Shown here one piece after another: positions 1 to 12,807 of a stretch of DNA of 64,000 bases. Origin of the DNA: a bacterium (GTDB lineage Bacteria; Elusimicrobiota; Elusimicrobia; Elusimicrobiales; UBA9959). How positions within the stretch are numbered: position 1 is the first letter of the stretch; each line of letters starts with the position of its first letter. A program made the translations under genes and the position numbers. The stretch lies in the NCBI GenBank assembly GCA_021786295.1, contig JAJYNO010000026.1, forward strand, positions 62,001-126,000, written 5' to 3'. The notes under the pieces were generated by a model. That model was not told the origin of the DNA, made no database searches, and saw only the letters and a list, made by a program, of their open reading frames with translations.

Positions 1-231
1 GTGGCGGGTCAGGTTGTCGCGCATCAGCGCGTTGCAGACCTCGTACCCGTTGAGCTTGGGGAGCAGCAGGTCCAGCAGGATCAGGTCGGGCTTCTCGCGG
101 CGGGCCAGGGCCAGGCCGGCGACGCCGTCGGAGGCGTGCAGCACTGCATACCCTTCGGCGGCCAGCACCTCCTTAAGCACGCCCGAGGCGGACTTGCTGT
201 CCTCTATCAGCACTATCTTGCGCGGGGTCAT
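1..231 (-). CDS. Response regulator receiver domain protein (partial, C-terminus beyond left edge)
   Basis: Reverse-strand translation from ATG at 231: MTPRKIVLIEDSKSASGVLKEVLAAEGYAVLHASDGVAGLALARREKPDLILLDLLLPKLNGYEVC; conserved D and receiver fold pattern. Confidence 0.85.
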   Translation of the reverse strand, partial: MTPRKIVLIEDSKSASGVLKEVLAAEGYAVLHASDGVAGLALARREKPDLILLDLLLPKLNGYEVCNALMRDNLTRH

Positions 232-740
232 TTCCGGCCGCCGTCCCTGTAGGCGGCCATCAGACGCATGTAGTTCTGCTCCGACTTCAGCAGCCCGCCG
301 CATTCTTCGTCCGTCAGCTCCCGCCTGACCTTGGCCGGCATCCCCATCACCATGCTGCGCGGCGGTATCTTAGAACCCGGCGGCACGAGGGCGCCGGCGG
401 CGATTATGCAGTATTCCCCTATCTCGCTCGCCATGACCACCGCGCCCATCCCTATCAGGCAGTGCGCGCCGACGCGGGAGCCGTGCACCACGGCCGAATG
501 GCCGATAGTGACGCCCTCGCCGATGACCACGGGCGTGCCGCCGTCGGGATGGATGCAGGCCAGGTCCTGCACGTTGGTGCCGCGGCCTATCTCTATACTG
601 TCCACGTCGCCGCGCACGACAGCGCCCGGCCAGACCGAGACGTCGGCGGCCAGACGGACCCTGCCGATGACGCAGGCCGAAGGATGCACCCAGGCGCCGG
701 AGGCCAGCTCCGGGGCCGTTCCCATGAACTCCTCAATCAT
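228..740 (-). CDS. Gamma-carbonic-anhydrase-like hexapeptide-repeat protein (YrdA/PaaY family)
   Basis: Left-handed beta-helix hexapeptide repeats; His in CIHPDG, GHSAVVHG; 170 aa; overlaps next gene start. Confidence 0.85.
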   Translation of the reverse strand: MIEEFMGTAPELASGAWVHPSACVIGRVRLAADVSVWPGAVVRGDVDSIEIGRGTNVQDLACIHPDGGTPVVIGEGVTIGHSAVVHGSRVGAHCLIGMGAVVMASEIGEYCIIAAGALVPPGSKIPPRSMVMGMPAKVRRELTDEECGGLLKSEQNYMRLMAAYRDGGRK

Positions 741-1792
741 CTTGCCCTCCCGTGGCGGGAATGCTCTCCGGTGTACTTCGGCTCAGTGGCGCGAAGCCAC
801 CAGTAGACCAGGACGCTGGCGAAGGCCGGCAGCAGGTAATAAAGGAAGCGGAAGATGAGGCTGGCGGCCAGGGCCTGGGCCACCGGCACGCCCATTCCGG
901 AGAAAGCCGCCGTCATCGCGGCCTCCATAGCTCCCAGCCCGCCAGGCAGTATAGGGATCACGGTCATCACCATGCCGAACGCGAAACCGGCGACCAGCAT
1001 CGTAGCCCCCATGGAGACGCCGACGGCCTTGAAGGCGAAATAGAGGATAAGTATGTTGCTGAGCCAGTCCGCGAAGATGTAGCCGATCACCACAGGCAGC
1101 TCGAAGCGGCGGCTGTGTATCGTCCGGATGCCCTCGTCCAGCTGCCTCTCGAACTTGTCGAAGTTCTCGTGAGGGATCTCCTTCCTGGAAAAGAAATAAA
1201 TGACCTGGTTGACGGCCAGGAAAAGCCTGCGCCCCCAGGAAGTGCGCAGTTCGTGGTGGAAGAAGAGCAGGGTCAGCAGGAAGGCGAAGGTCAGCACCGC
1301 CCCCACTCCTATGACCGACTCCAGTATGCTATGGTGGAATTCCGGCGTCTGCAGGAACTGCAGGACGGCCCCCTGCACCACTATGACGGCCAGCGAAAGG
1401 TAGATCAGGACGGTTATGACCACCGAGGAGGTGACGCTGGCGCCGTAGGGGACCTTGCGCTTGCCCAGCAGGTGCGCCCGAGTAGCGAAGCCGCTGATGC
1501 CCGCGGAGGAGACGAAGTAGTTGACCGTGGTGGAGACGAAGGCCACCGAGAAGGTCTCGAGGAAGGGCAGTCTGTGGCCAAGTATGCGCAGGACCTCCCA
1601 CAGCGACAGCCCCATCAGGATGTAACTGGCGACGGAGAACAGCAGCGAGCACAGCAGGAAGAAAACGTCGGCGGACCTCAGAGTGTCCAGAAGGGAATCC
1701 AGGTTGGGATATACCAGCCAGGCCAGGATGGCCAGGGAGAGCAATATGGGGGCGTAGACCGCCAGTTTCTTGCCCACGGAGACCTTTTTCAT
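737..1792 (-). CDS. Lysylphosphatidylglycerol synthase TM region-like / UPF0104 flippase-like membrane protein
   Basis: Multi-TM 351 aa protein with PILPGGLGAMEAAM motif typical of the UPF0104 family. Confidence 0.75.
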   Translation of the reverse strand: MKKVSVGKKLAVYAPILLSLAILAWLVYPNLDSLLDTLRSADVFFLLCSLLFSVASYILMGLSLWEVLRILGHRLPFLETFSVAFVSTTVNYFVSSAGISGFATRAHLLGKRKVPYGASVTSSVVITVLIYLSLAVIVVQGAVLQFLQTPEFHHSILESVIGVGAVLTFAFLLTLLFFHHELRTSWGRRLFLAVNQVIYFFSRKEIPHENFDKFERQLDEGIRTIHSRRFELPVVIGYIFADWLSNILILYFAFKAVGVSMGATMLVAGFAFGMVMTVIPILPGGLGAMEAAMTAAFSGMGVPVAQALAASLIFRFLYYLLPAFASVLVYWWLRATEPKYTGEHSRHGRAR

Positions 1793-1858
1793 AAATTTGA
1801 TAAAATCAGTTTATATAATTATGGCCTTCCAGGGAAAGATGCGGGCCCGGAGAAATCC

Positions 1859-3443
1859 ATGACGGCGCATGAATTCGACTTTATAGTGGTAGGAAGCGGG
1901 GCGGCCGGACTGATGGCCGCACGCAAGCTGGCGGCGGCCGGACGGGTAGCCGTCGTGACCAAGCGGGACCCCGAGACCTCCAACAGCGATCTGGCGCAGG
2001 GCGGCATAGCAGCGGTCACCGCCCTCAACGACGATTTCAGCCTCCATATCGCCGACACTCTCCGCACGGGGGCAGGACTTTCAGACCCCCGGATAGTCAG
2101 GATGGTGATAACCGAAGGGCCTGAGCGGGTGCGCGAACTGGTGGACCTGGGCGCCGAATTCACGATGCGCAAGGGCAGTTTCGACCTGGGGCTGGAGGGC
2201 GGCCATTCCCGCCGCCGCGTGCTGCACGCCGCCGACGCGACCGGGCGCGAGATAGAGAGGGCCCTGCTGGCCGCCTGCAGGGCGGAACGCAATATCTCGT
2301 TCTTCCCGCATTTCTCGGCCGTGGACCTCATACTGGCCCGGCGCCCGAAGCGGGTCAGGCCGCAAAGGAACCTCTGTCTAGGCGTCTACGCGCTGGAGGA
2401 AGCCACCGGCAGGGTGCACAGCTTCCTGGCGCCCGTTACCGTGCTGGCCTCCGGAGGCGCCGGGAAGGTCTACCGCTACACGACCAACCCCGACGTCACC
2501 ACCGGGGACGGCATGGCCATGGCCTGGCGCGCCGGCCTGCCGCTGGTCAACATGGAGTTCGTGCAGTTCCACCCCACCTGTCTCTATCACCCGCAGGAAA
2601 AGTCGTTCCTGATCTCCGAGGCTCTGCGCGGCGAAGGAGGGATACTGCGCGGCCCGGACGGCAAGGCGTTCATGAAGAACTACTCCCGCTACCGGGAACT
2701 CGCGCCCCGGGACATCGTGGCCCGCGCGATAGACTCCGAGCTCAAGCGCACCGGCGCGGACTGCGTCTTCCTGGATATGACGCACCTGAAGGCCGCCTTC
2801 CTGAGGCGCCGCTTCCCCACCATCCACGCCAAATGTCTGTCGCTGGGCATCGACATGACCAAGGTCCCGATCCCGGTAGTGCCGGCGGCCCATTTCTTCT
2901 GCGGCGGCATAGGCACGGACGAAAACGGCCGCACGGATCTGCCCGGCCTCTACGCCATAGGGGAGGCGGCGCATACCGGGCTGCACGGAGCCAACCGCCT
3001 GGCCTCCAACTCGCTGCTGGAAGCCTGCGTCTTCGGCCACAGGGCGGCCGAGGCCATCAAGGCGGCGGGCAAGCCGGCCCGTTCCGCCGCGAAGCCTGCC
3101 CACTGGACCACCGGCAACGCGCGCCCTTCCGACGAGGCCGTCGTCATAAAGCACAACTGGGACGAGATCCGAACTCTGATGTGGAACTACGTCGGGATAG
3201 TGCGCAGCGACAAGCGCCTGGAGCGCGCCAGCGCCAGGGTAAGGATAATCTCCGAGGAGATAGTGAAATATTACTGGGACTTTCTGCCCACGCGCGACCT
3301 GCTGGAGCTGCGCAACATAGCCTGCCTGGCCGGCGTGATAATACGCTCCGCCCGTTCCAGGAAAGAGAGCAGGGGTCTGCATTACACCGTGGACTATCCA
3401 GCGGCCTCCGACAGTTTCAAGAAGCCGACCAAGGTTGACAGGT

Positions 3444-3451
<8 letters not shown>
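1859..3451 (+). CDS. nadB: L-aspartate oxidase
   Basis: In-frame ATG at 1859 inside ORF 752-3451; [68 protein letters not shown]. Confidence 0.93.
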
Positions 3452-6259
<2,808 letters not shown>

Positions 6260-6263
<4 letters not shown>

Positions 6264-7003
6264 CCTTTCCCCGGCGCTCGCCGGACGGGCGGCTCCGGCC
6301 GGAGGTCTCGATCGTCATCCCGTGCCTGGACGAAGCCGAGAACGCCGCCTGCTATCCGGAATCCCTTTTCCGCCCCCTCGAGGAGGCCCCTTTCGCCTGC
6401 GAGCTGCTCTTCTCGGACGGCGGCAGTTCCGACGGTACCCCCGCCGCGCTTGAGGAGGCGGCCGCAGGACGCCCGTGGGTGCGCGTCCTGCGCTCCGCCC
6501 GGCGGCTCGCTTTCGGGGCCTCCATAGCGAGGGCCCTGCCCTTCTGCTCCGGCGCCCACATAGCCCTGATGGAGGCCGACCTCTCCTTCTCCCCGGCCGA
6601 CCTGCCCCGTCTGCTCGCCGCGGCGGAGGCCGGCGGTTTCGACTGCGTCTGCGGCTCCCCTTTTCTGGGAAGTTTCGAGGGGCTTCCGCCGCTGCGCCGG
6701 CTGCTCACCGGCGCCGCCAACGGGCTGCTGCGGCTGCGCTTCGGGCCTTCGGTCACCTCGTATACCCAGATCTTCAAGCTCTACAAGGCGGACGTCCTCC
6801 GCTCGCTGGAGTTCGAAAGCACCGGCTTCGCTCTGGACGCCGAACTGCTGGCCAAGTGCCTGGCCCGCGGCGGGCGCGTGACGGAGGTCCCGGTCACGAT
6901 GCGGGCCAGGACCAGGGGCCGTTCAAAGCTGGACCTGGCGGGAGAGGTGCTCGGCTCCCTGCGCCTGCTGGCCAGGGGCGTCGCCCCGGGGGCCCGCCCA
7001 TGA
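6260..7003 (+). CDS. Family 2 glycosyltransferase
   Basis: GTG start overlapping uvrA stop; VSIVIPCLDEAENAACYPESL...LLFSDGGSSDGTPAALEEAAAGRPWVRVLRS. Confidence 0.85.
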
Positions 7004-8193
7004 GGCGCCCCGGCGTGCTGCTGGTCACCCCCCGTTTTCCCTTCCCCTCTATCAGCGGCGGGGAGAAGTGGGCCGCCTCCCTGGCCTCGGGCCTGGCGTC
7101 CTCCTACGACGTCTCCCTTTTCGCTTTCGCCGTGCCGGGGGCCGAGGCACATCAGACCGCGCTGGCCATGACCCTGGAGGGAAGGACCTTCGCGAAGGTC
7201 TACCTGCTGCCCAAGCCGGCGCGCCGCGAGGCCGAATCCCTCCCCCAGCTGCCGGGCGAATACTGGTCCTCTGCCGCCGCGGCCGCCCTGCGGGCCGCCG
7301 CCGCCGGGACCGGGGCGGAGCTGGTGCACATACTTTTCTCCGAGATGGCCGCCTACCAGGCCGCCATTCCCGCCGAACTGCCCGTGATCTACACGGAGAT
7401 AGATTCCAGTTATCTTTATCCCTGGAAATACTACCTGCGCGGGAGCGCCGGCCTTAAAGGCTTTCTGCAGGCAGGGGAGTTCCTGCGCTCAAGGGCCTAC
7501 GCCCGCCGCCACTACGGGCGCTTCAGGGCGGTGACCGCCATCACGGCCAGCGACGGCAGGGACATAGCCCGCTACCACACGGCCGCCTTCACCGCGGTCA
7601 CTCCCAACGCCGTGGTCCCGGAAGACTTCGCCCCAGTCCCCGGAGAGCAGCGCAGGCCGGGGAGCCTGCTCTTCGTCGGGCACTACCCGCACTACCCGAA
7701 CGAGGATGCGGCCCTGCGCCTGGCGCGCCGCATTTTCCCGCTTGTAAAGGCCGAAGTGCGCGGCGCCGCGCTGACGCTGGCCGGCTCCTCCCCCACGCCT
7801 CCGGTGGCGGCGCTGGCCGGGCCCGACGTCTCGGTGCCCGGCACCGTGGCGGACATCCGCCCCTTCCTGCGCCGCGCTTCGGTGTTCGCGGCTCCGGTAC
7901 GCTACGGCCTCGGCACGAAAGGCAAGATACTGGAGGCTTTCGCCGCCGGACTGCCGGTGGTGGCCTCGCGCGAGGCGGCCGCCGGGATCGAGCACGCCCG
8001 AGACGGGGAGCACCTGCTGTCGGCCTCCTCCGACTCGGATTTCGCGGCCAAGACGGCCGCCCTGCTGAAGGACTCGGCTCTGCGCGAAAGGCTGGCGGAA
8101 GCCGCCCTGCGGCTGGTCCGCAGGGAGTACTCCTTCTCCTCCGTGGTCTCGACGGTGTCGGCGCTCTACAGGAAGGTCCTCGATGCCGCCTGA
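7000..8193 (+). CDS. Glycosyltransferase, GT4-like (GT-B fold)
   Basis: ATG at 7000 overlapping previous stop; VLLVTPRFPFPSISGGEKWAASLASGL; C-terminal GTKGKILEAFAAGLPVVASREAAAGIEH. Confidence 0.85.
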   Translation: MRRPGVLLVTPRFPFPSISGGEKWAASLASGLASSYDVSLFAFAVPGAEAHQTALAMTLEGRTFAKVYLLPKPARREAESLPQLPGEYWSSAAAAALRAAAAGTGAELVHILFSEMAAYQAAIPAELPVIYTEIDSSYLYPWKYYLRGSAGLKGFLQAGEFLRSRAYARRHYGRFRAVTAITASDGRDIARYHTAAFTAVTPNAVVPEDFAPVPGEQRRPGSLLFVGHYPHYPNEDAALRLARRIFPLVKAEVRGAALTLAGSSPTPPVAALAGPDVSVPGTVADIRPFLRRASVFAAPVRYGLGTKGKILEAFAAGLPVVASREAAAGIEHARDGEHLLSASSDSDFAAKTAALLKDSALRERLAEAALRLVRREYSFSSVVSTVSALYRKVLDAA

Positions 8194-9052
8194 AGCCCTG
8201 CACGTGGAGCTGCTGCACTCCTGCCGGCTGCGCTGCAGGGCGTGCGACCACCGCCTGCTGGGCGGGGCCCGCCTGAAGCCGTCGGACCTGCTCCGGGTCT
8301 TCTCCATGCCGGAACTCAAGGGGCTCCGGCTGATCTCCTTCTCCGGAGGCGAGCCGCTGCTCTACCCGGGACTCGCGGCGGCCCTGAAGAGGGCCGCGGC
8401 CGCCTTTCCGGCCGCGCGCCTGGTGCTCCTCTCCTCTCTTTACGACACCTCCGGGACGCTGCGCCTGCTGCGCTCGCTGCCTGCGCCCCTGCTGGCGCGC
8501 CTGCACCTGGGTTCTTCGCTGGACGGCGGCCCGGAGCTGCACGACGCCATGAGGGGGCGCCCTGGAGCTTTCGCCGCCCTCAAGGCCTCGCTGGCCGCCG
8601 TCAAACGGGAATTCCCCGCTGTCTCCGCCGGGCTCACCTTCACCGCCACGCGGCTCAACGCGCCGGCCTTTTGCGAAGCCTGGGAACAGGCGCGCGCGCT
8701 GGGAGTACCGCTGCTCCCCCAGTTCCTGGTCCCCAATCTGAACACGGCAGGGCTGGAGCTGGACGCCCGCGCCCGGGGCCGGATGGCCGCCGGCCTCAGG
8801 CGCGTCCTGAGACGGCGTCCGGAAGGCGCGGCCGAACTGCGCCAGGCGCTGGATTTCCTCTCCGGGGGGCCGACCGGCCCGTGCGGAGCCGGCCTGACCT
8901 TCCTGATGCTCTCCCCGGAAGCCGAGTTCTACCTCTGCCCTTTCCACAAGGAGATACGGGCCCCGCTGGACAGGCCGGCCGCTCTGCGGCCGGCAGGCCC
9001 CGGCTACCGCTCCCGCCACTGCGCGGGCTGCTTCCTGCGCTGCGCCAGATAG
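8183..9052 (+). CDS. Radical SAM protein with extra C-terminal cysteines
   Basis: CRLRCRAC (CxxxCxxC), FSGGEPLLYPGL; C-terminal CGAG...CPFHK...CAGCFLRC suggests auxiliary cluster. Confidence 0.85.
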   Translation: MPPEALHVELLHSCRLRCRACDHRLLGGARLKPSDLLRVFSMPELKGLRLISFSGGEPLLYPGLAAALKRAAAAFPAARLVLLSSLYDTSGTLRLLRSLPAPLLARLHLGSSLDGGPELHDAMRGRPGAFAALKASLAAVKREFPAVSAGLTFTATRLNAPAFCEAWEQARALGVPLLPQFLVPNLNTAGLELDARARGRMAAGLRRVLRRRPEGAAELRQALDFLSGGPTGPCGAGLTFLMLSPEAEFYLCPFHKEIRAPLDRPAALRPAGPGYRSRHCAGCFLRCAR

Positions 9053-9071
9053 GCTTTGATATAATTATCCT

Positions 9072-9824
9072 GTGAGGACGGCTACCAGAAAACTCGTCGC
9101 GCTGGCCAGGGTGGAATGGAGGCTGCGCCAGCAGAGCACTTTTCTAGGCTTCCTGTGGACGCTGCTCAATCCGGCGCTGATGTTCGCCGTGCTCTACGGG
9201 CTGTTCGTGAAATGGCTCGGCCGGGCGCAGGAAGGCTACGCCGTCTTCCTGCTGATCGGCATAGTGGAGTGGAACTTCTTCGCCACGGCAAGCACCTACG
9301 CCCTTTCCAGCCTGCTGCGCCGCGGCGAGCTGCTCAAGAACTACCCGCTGGCCCTCGAGGTGCCGGTCCTGGCCTCGGTGCTGAGCGTCTATTTTTCGCA
9401 CCTTCTCGAACTGGCGGCCCTCGCCGGCCTGCTCGCCGTCTTCCTGTCCCCCCCTTCGTTCCCGTGGCTGTGGCTGCTGCCGCTGGACGCCGCCTACCTG
9501 CTGCTGACCGCCGGCGCCGGGCTTCTGCTGGCCGGGGCCTTCGTCTTCTTCTCGGACCTGGAGCGCATCTGGAACATACTGCTCACCGCGGGCTTCTTCC
9601 TGACCCCGGTCTTTTACCCGCTGGCCGTGATCGCCCCCGATAAGCGCAGGCTGCTCGCGCTGAACCCGCTCACTTCGATAATAGAGGCGGCCCGCGCGGC
9701 TTTTTCCGGCGCCCCCCCGGGGCCGGCCCGGCTGGCCGAAGCCTGGATCTGGGGCGCCGCCGTCCTCGCCGCCGGCTTCCTGTTTATCAGGCTCAAGCGC
9801 GGCCCGGTGGCCGACGGCCTATGA
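9072..9824 (+). CDS. ABC-2 type polysaccharide export permease (Wzm-like)
   Basis: GTG start; YRFLWTLLNPALMF-type region (TFLGFLWTLLNPALMFAVLYGLFVKWL), 6 TM pattern, TPVFYP motif. Confidence 0.85.
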   Translation: MRTATRKLVALARVEWRLRQQSTFLGFLWTLLNPALMFAVLYGLFVKWLGRAQEGYAVFLLIGIVEWNFFATASTYALSSLLRRGELLKNYPLALEVPVLASVLSVYFSHLLELAALAGLLAVFLSPPSFPWLWLLPLDAAYLLLTAGAGLLLAGAFVFFSDLERIWNILLTAGFFLTPVFYPLAVIAPDKRRLLALNPLTSIIEAARAAFSGAPPGPARLAEAWIWGAAVLAAGFLFIRLKRGPVADGL

Positions 9825-11404
9825 GCGGCCTTTCCGTCTCCGGCGTGGCCAAGGCCTACCGCGTGGAGCTTCCGCGCGAGGACGCGCTCTCCTCACTTGT
9901 GCGCTTCTTCAGCGGGCGCTCCCCCTCGCGCCCCTTCCTCGCGCTGGACGGGATCTCGTTCGAGCTCGCTCCCGGAAAGGCGCTGGCCCTGCGGGGCCAC
10001 AACGGCTCCGGCAAGACCACGCTGCTGAAGATACTGGCGGGCATAACGGCGCCGACCTCCGGCTCCGTCTCCTTCTCCGGCAGGCGGGCCTGCCTTCTGG
10101 GCTTCGCCTCGATCCTGCAGGACCGTCTCAGCGTAAAGGAGAACGCGCGGCTTTGCGCCGTCTTCTTCGAGCTCCCGGGGGACCCGGCGGAGAACGCGGA
10201 GAGGATAATGGCCGCGGCGGGGCTGGAGCAGCTGCGCAACGCGCGCGCGGGAGAGCTCTCGTCGGGGATGCGGCTGCGCCTGCCCTTCATGGCGGCCCTC
10301 TCGTCCGGGGCCGACCTCTTCCTGCTGGACGAGACCCTGGCCGTCGGAGACGCCGATTTCAAGCGCGAATGCCTGGCCAGGCTGGCCGGACTGAAGCGGG
10401 CCGGGGCAATGCTGGTGTTCGCCACCCACGACGACGCGCTGGCCCTGGCGCTGGCCGACGAGGCCCTGCTGCTGGAAGCCGGCAAGCCGCTTTACCTCGG
10501 GCCCGCGGGCGGCATGCCGGGCCCGGGCGCGGCGGAACCGGCCGAAGGAGCCCTCGCGCGGGCGCTAGACAGGTTCTCCTTCCTCTTCGCCGGGCTCCGC
10601 GCCGAGGGGTTCGCGCTGCGCGAAGCTCCGCCGGCCTCCGACGAGGACCTGCTGCTCGTCCACACGCCGGCCTGGCTGGCCAGGCTGAAAGCCAACGACC
10701 TGTCCCCCGAAGAAGAGCGCCTGCTGCAGCTCCCCTGCTCGCGCGAGCTCCTGCCGCGGGCCTGGCGCATGGCCGGCGGCACGCTGGCCGCGGCCAGCAG
10801 GGCCCTTGCCTCCGGGCTGGGCGTATATCCGCCCGGCGGAGGGCACCATGCCCTCCCTGACCGCGGGGCGGGCTTCTCCGCGGTCAACGACATCGCCATA
10901 GCCGCGCGCCGCCTGCTAAAGGACGGCCTCGTCCGGCGCCCGGCCGTGATAGACCTGGACGCCCACCAGGGCAACGGCACCGCCTTCATCTTCCCGTCCG
11001 GGGAGGTCGCCACCTTCTCCGCGCACCGGGCCGGCGGCCGCCCAGCGGGCAGGCAGAGCTCGACGCTGGACGTGGAGCTGCCCCCGGGGGCCGGCGACGC
11101 CGCCTATCTGGCCGCCGTGGAGAAAGGCCTCGTGGATTTTCTGGCCGTCTCCGCGCCCGACTTCGTTTTCGCGCTCTGCTCCGGGGACCCGTACGAGAAG
11201 GACCCGCTGGGCGGGCTGAAACTCTCCAGGGACGGCCTGCGGAAGCGCGACGAACTCCTGTTCCGCCTGCTGAAGGACGTGCCGGTCTGCCTCCTGCTCG
11301 GGGCCTCCTACTCCCCCCCGGAGGAAGCGGCTGAGATAGACCTGGCAGCCGTCAAGACGGCGTTCTCGGCCCGTCCTTCGGCCGAGCGCGTGATAGACGT
11401 CTGA
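9821..11404 (+). CDS. Wzt-like ABC ATPase fused to a C-terminal histone-deacetylase-like domain
   Basis: N-term Walker A GHNGSGKTTLLKILAG, signature LSSGMRLRL, Walker B DLFLLDETLAVGD; C-term GGGHHALPDRGAGFSAVNDIAIAARRLL...AVIDLDAHQGNGT...SGDPYEKDPLGGL; single uninterrupted ORF. Confidence 0.9.
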   Translation: MSGLSVSGVAKAYRVELPREDALSSLVRFFSGRSPSRPFLALDGISFELAPGKALALRGHNGSGKTTLLKILAGITAPTSGSVSFSGRRACLLGFASILQDRLSVKENARLCAVFFELPGDPAENAERIMAAAGLEQLRNARAGELSSGMRLRLPFMAALSSGADLFLLDETLAVGDADFKRECLARLAGLKRAGAMLVFATHDDALALALADEALLLEAGKPLYLGPAGGMPGPGAAEPAEGALARALDRFSFLFAGLRAEGFALREAPPASDEDLLLVHTPAWLARLKANDLSPEEERLLQLPCSRELLPRAWRMAGGTLAAASRALASGLGVYPPGGGHHALPDRGAGFSAVNDIAIAARRLLKDGLVRRPAVIDLDAHQGNGTAFIFPSGEVATFSAHRAGGRPAGRQSSTLDVELPPGAGDAAYLAAVEKGLVDFLAVSAPDFVFALCSGDPYEKDPLGGLKLSRDGLRKRDELLFRLLKDVPVCLLLGASYSPPEEAAEIDLAAVKTAFSARPSAERVIDV

Positions 11405-11443
11405 GGACCTTCCTCACCCGGCGCGCGGCCGCTCTCCCGGGCC

Positions 11444-12283
11444 TCAGCGCTGGAGCTCGTAGGAATAGAGGATGTAGAGCAGCGCCCGGCCCGCGAAAGC
11501 CGGAGCCATGAAGGATTCCGTGCCTGAGGCGCTTTTCAGCGCCGCCCGCGCCGCCCAGTAGGCGGCGGTCGGGCCGGTCAGGTCGCGGGTCAGACGGAGC
11601 CTCCAGCCGGAGCCGGCGGCCCCTTTCAGGTACTCCTCCCCGGAATGTATCCGCGTGACGTAGGCCTTATCCGCCAGCGCGGCGTACCTGCGCCCGAGTC
11701 GGTGCGCCGAATTGCGCGTCCAGGCTATCACCACCAGCCTGGCGCCGGGTCTTGCCACGCGGGCCGTTTCCAGGAAGAAAGCCGGCAGGTCGGGCACATG
11801 CTCGGTGGACTCGCAGGCCCAGACCAGGTCGAAGGAACCTCTCCCGAAGGGCAGGTCCAGCATGGAGGCCTTCGAAAAACGCACCCGTCCGGAGAGACCG
11901 CGCGCCCGGGCGGCGGACCTGGCGGCCGAGGCCTGATAGCCGGATAGCGTGACGCCGCGCACGGTCAGGCCCGGATGCCGTCCCGCCAGCAGCAGGCTGG
12001 ATCCGCCCCGGCCGCAGCCGGCGTCCAGCAGACTGGCGCCGGGGCGCGGCCTGCCCAGGTATCTGAAGCCCAATTTGGCCAGCGCCGTCTCGGAATCGTG
12101 TATCATCCTTTCCGCCCCTCCGGGGGAGGCCTTGGCGAGGCGCCGCAGGAAGGAGGCCCTGTCGGCCACCAGGCCGTTGTGGTGGTGTATTATCCCGTCC
12201 GGGGCCAGACGCCAGTTGAAGTCCCTGCGCTTGGAGTCGTAGAGGGCCGCCACCTTGGCCAGCCAGGGGTCCCCGGCCCTCAC
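11444..12283 (-). CDS. SAM-dependent methyltransferase resembling geranyl-diphosphate C-methyltransferases
   Basis: IIHHHNGL, LLDAGCGRGGSSLL, GVTLSGYQA, IHSGEEYL and DLTGPTAAYW resemble landmarks of GPP 2-C-methyltransferases. Confidence 0.75.
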   Translation of the reverse strand: MRAGDPWLAKVAALYDSKRRDFNWRLAPDGIIHHHNGLVADRASFLRRLAKASPGGAERMIHDSETALAKLGFRYLGRPRPGASLLDAGCGRGGSSLLLAGRHPGLTVRGVTLSGYQASAARSAARARGLSGRVRFSKASMLDLPFGRGSFDLVWACESTEHVPDLPAFFLETARVARPGARLVVIAWTRNSAHRLGRRYAALADKAYVTRIHSGEEYLKGAAGSGWRLRLTRDLTGPTAAYWAARAALKSASGTESFMAPAFAGRALLYILYSYELQR

Positions 12284-12807
12284 GCGGCCTCCTTCAGCGC
12301 GGCAGCGAAAGCGATGGCCAGGCGCCGCGCCGAGGCGGACGGGCGGAAACGCCCGCTCGGCCCGGCCCCCCGCCCCGCCAGCGCCATGGCGGCCGGCATA
12401 GCGGCCATCTCTCCCGAGAACGCGGCGTGCAGGGCCAGCGCGGCCCGGGCCGGCAGCCGCTGGCCGGAAAAGAGGAAGAAGCGGGAATAGTTCCCCAGAG
12501 CCATCGCGAAATTCAGGGTCATAGGCACGTCCATACCCGGCAGCGGTCCTGCCCCGCGCGCGTAAGCCAGGGCTATCTCCTGGGAGGCCTGCCAGAGGCG
12601 CAGCGACATGCCGAGGCGGCGGCGCAGCTGGGACGGGAGGGAGCGCGGGAGCTCTTTTTCAGCCGGGACCGCCCTGCGGCAGAGCCGCGAGGCCGGTCCG
12701 AAGAAGGCGGCGCGGGCGGCCCGCGGATCGCAGGAGAAAGGCAGGGAACCCAGGACGGCCCTGTGCCAGGCCGGCACCGAGCGCCTGACCGGGAAAAGGG
12801 CCCTCAT
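12280..12807 (-). CDS. Hypothetical helical protein
   Basis: 175 aa ORF with overlapping start/stop on both sides in a tight operon; Ala-rich helical. Confidence 0.6.
   Translation of the reverse strand: MRALFPVRRSVPAWHRAVLGSLPFSCDPRAARAAFFGPASRLCRRAVPAEKELPRSLPSQLRRRLGMSLRLWQASQEIALAYARGAGPLPGMDVPMTLNFAMALGNYSRFFLFSGQRLPARAALALHAAFSGEMAAMPAAMALAGRGAGPSGRFRPSASARRLAIAFAAALKEAA

Noticed and set aside
752-1858. N-terminal extension of the nadB ORF
   Set aside because: Antisense to a convincing membrane protein gene; nadB homology starts at [14 protein letters not shown] (1859)
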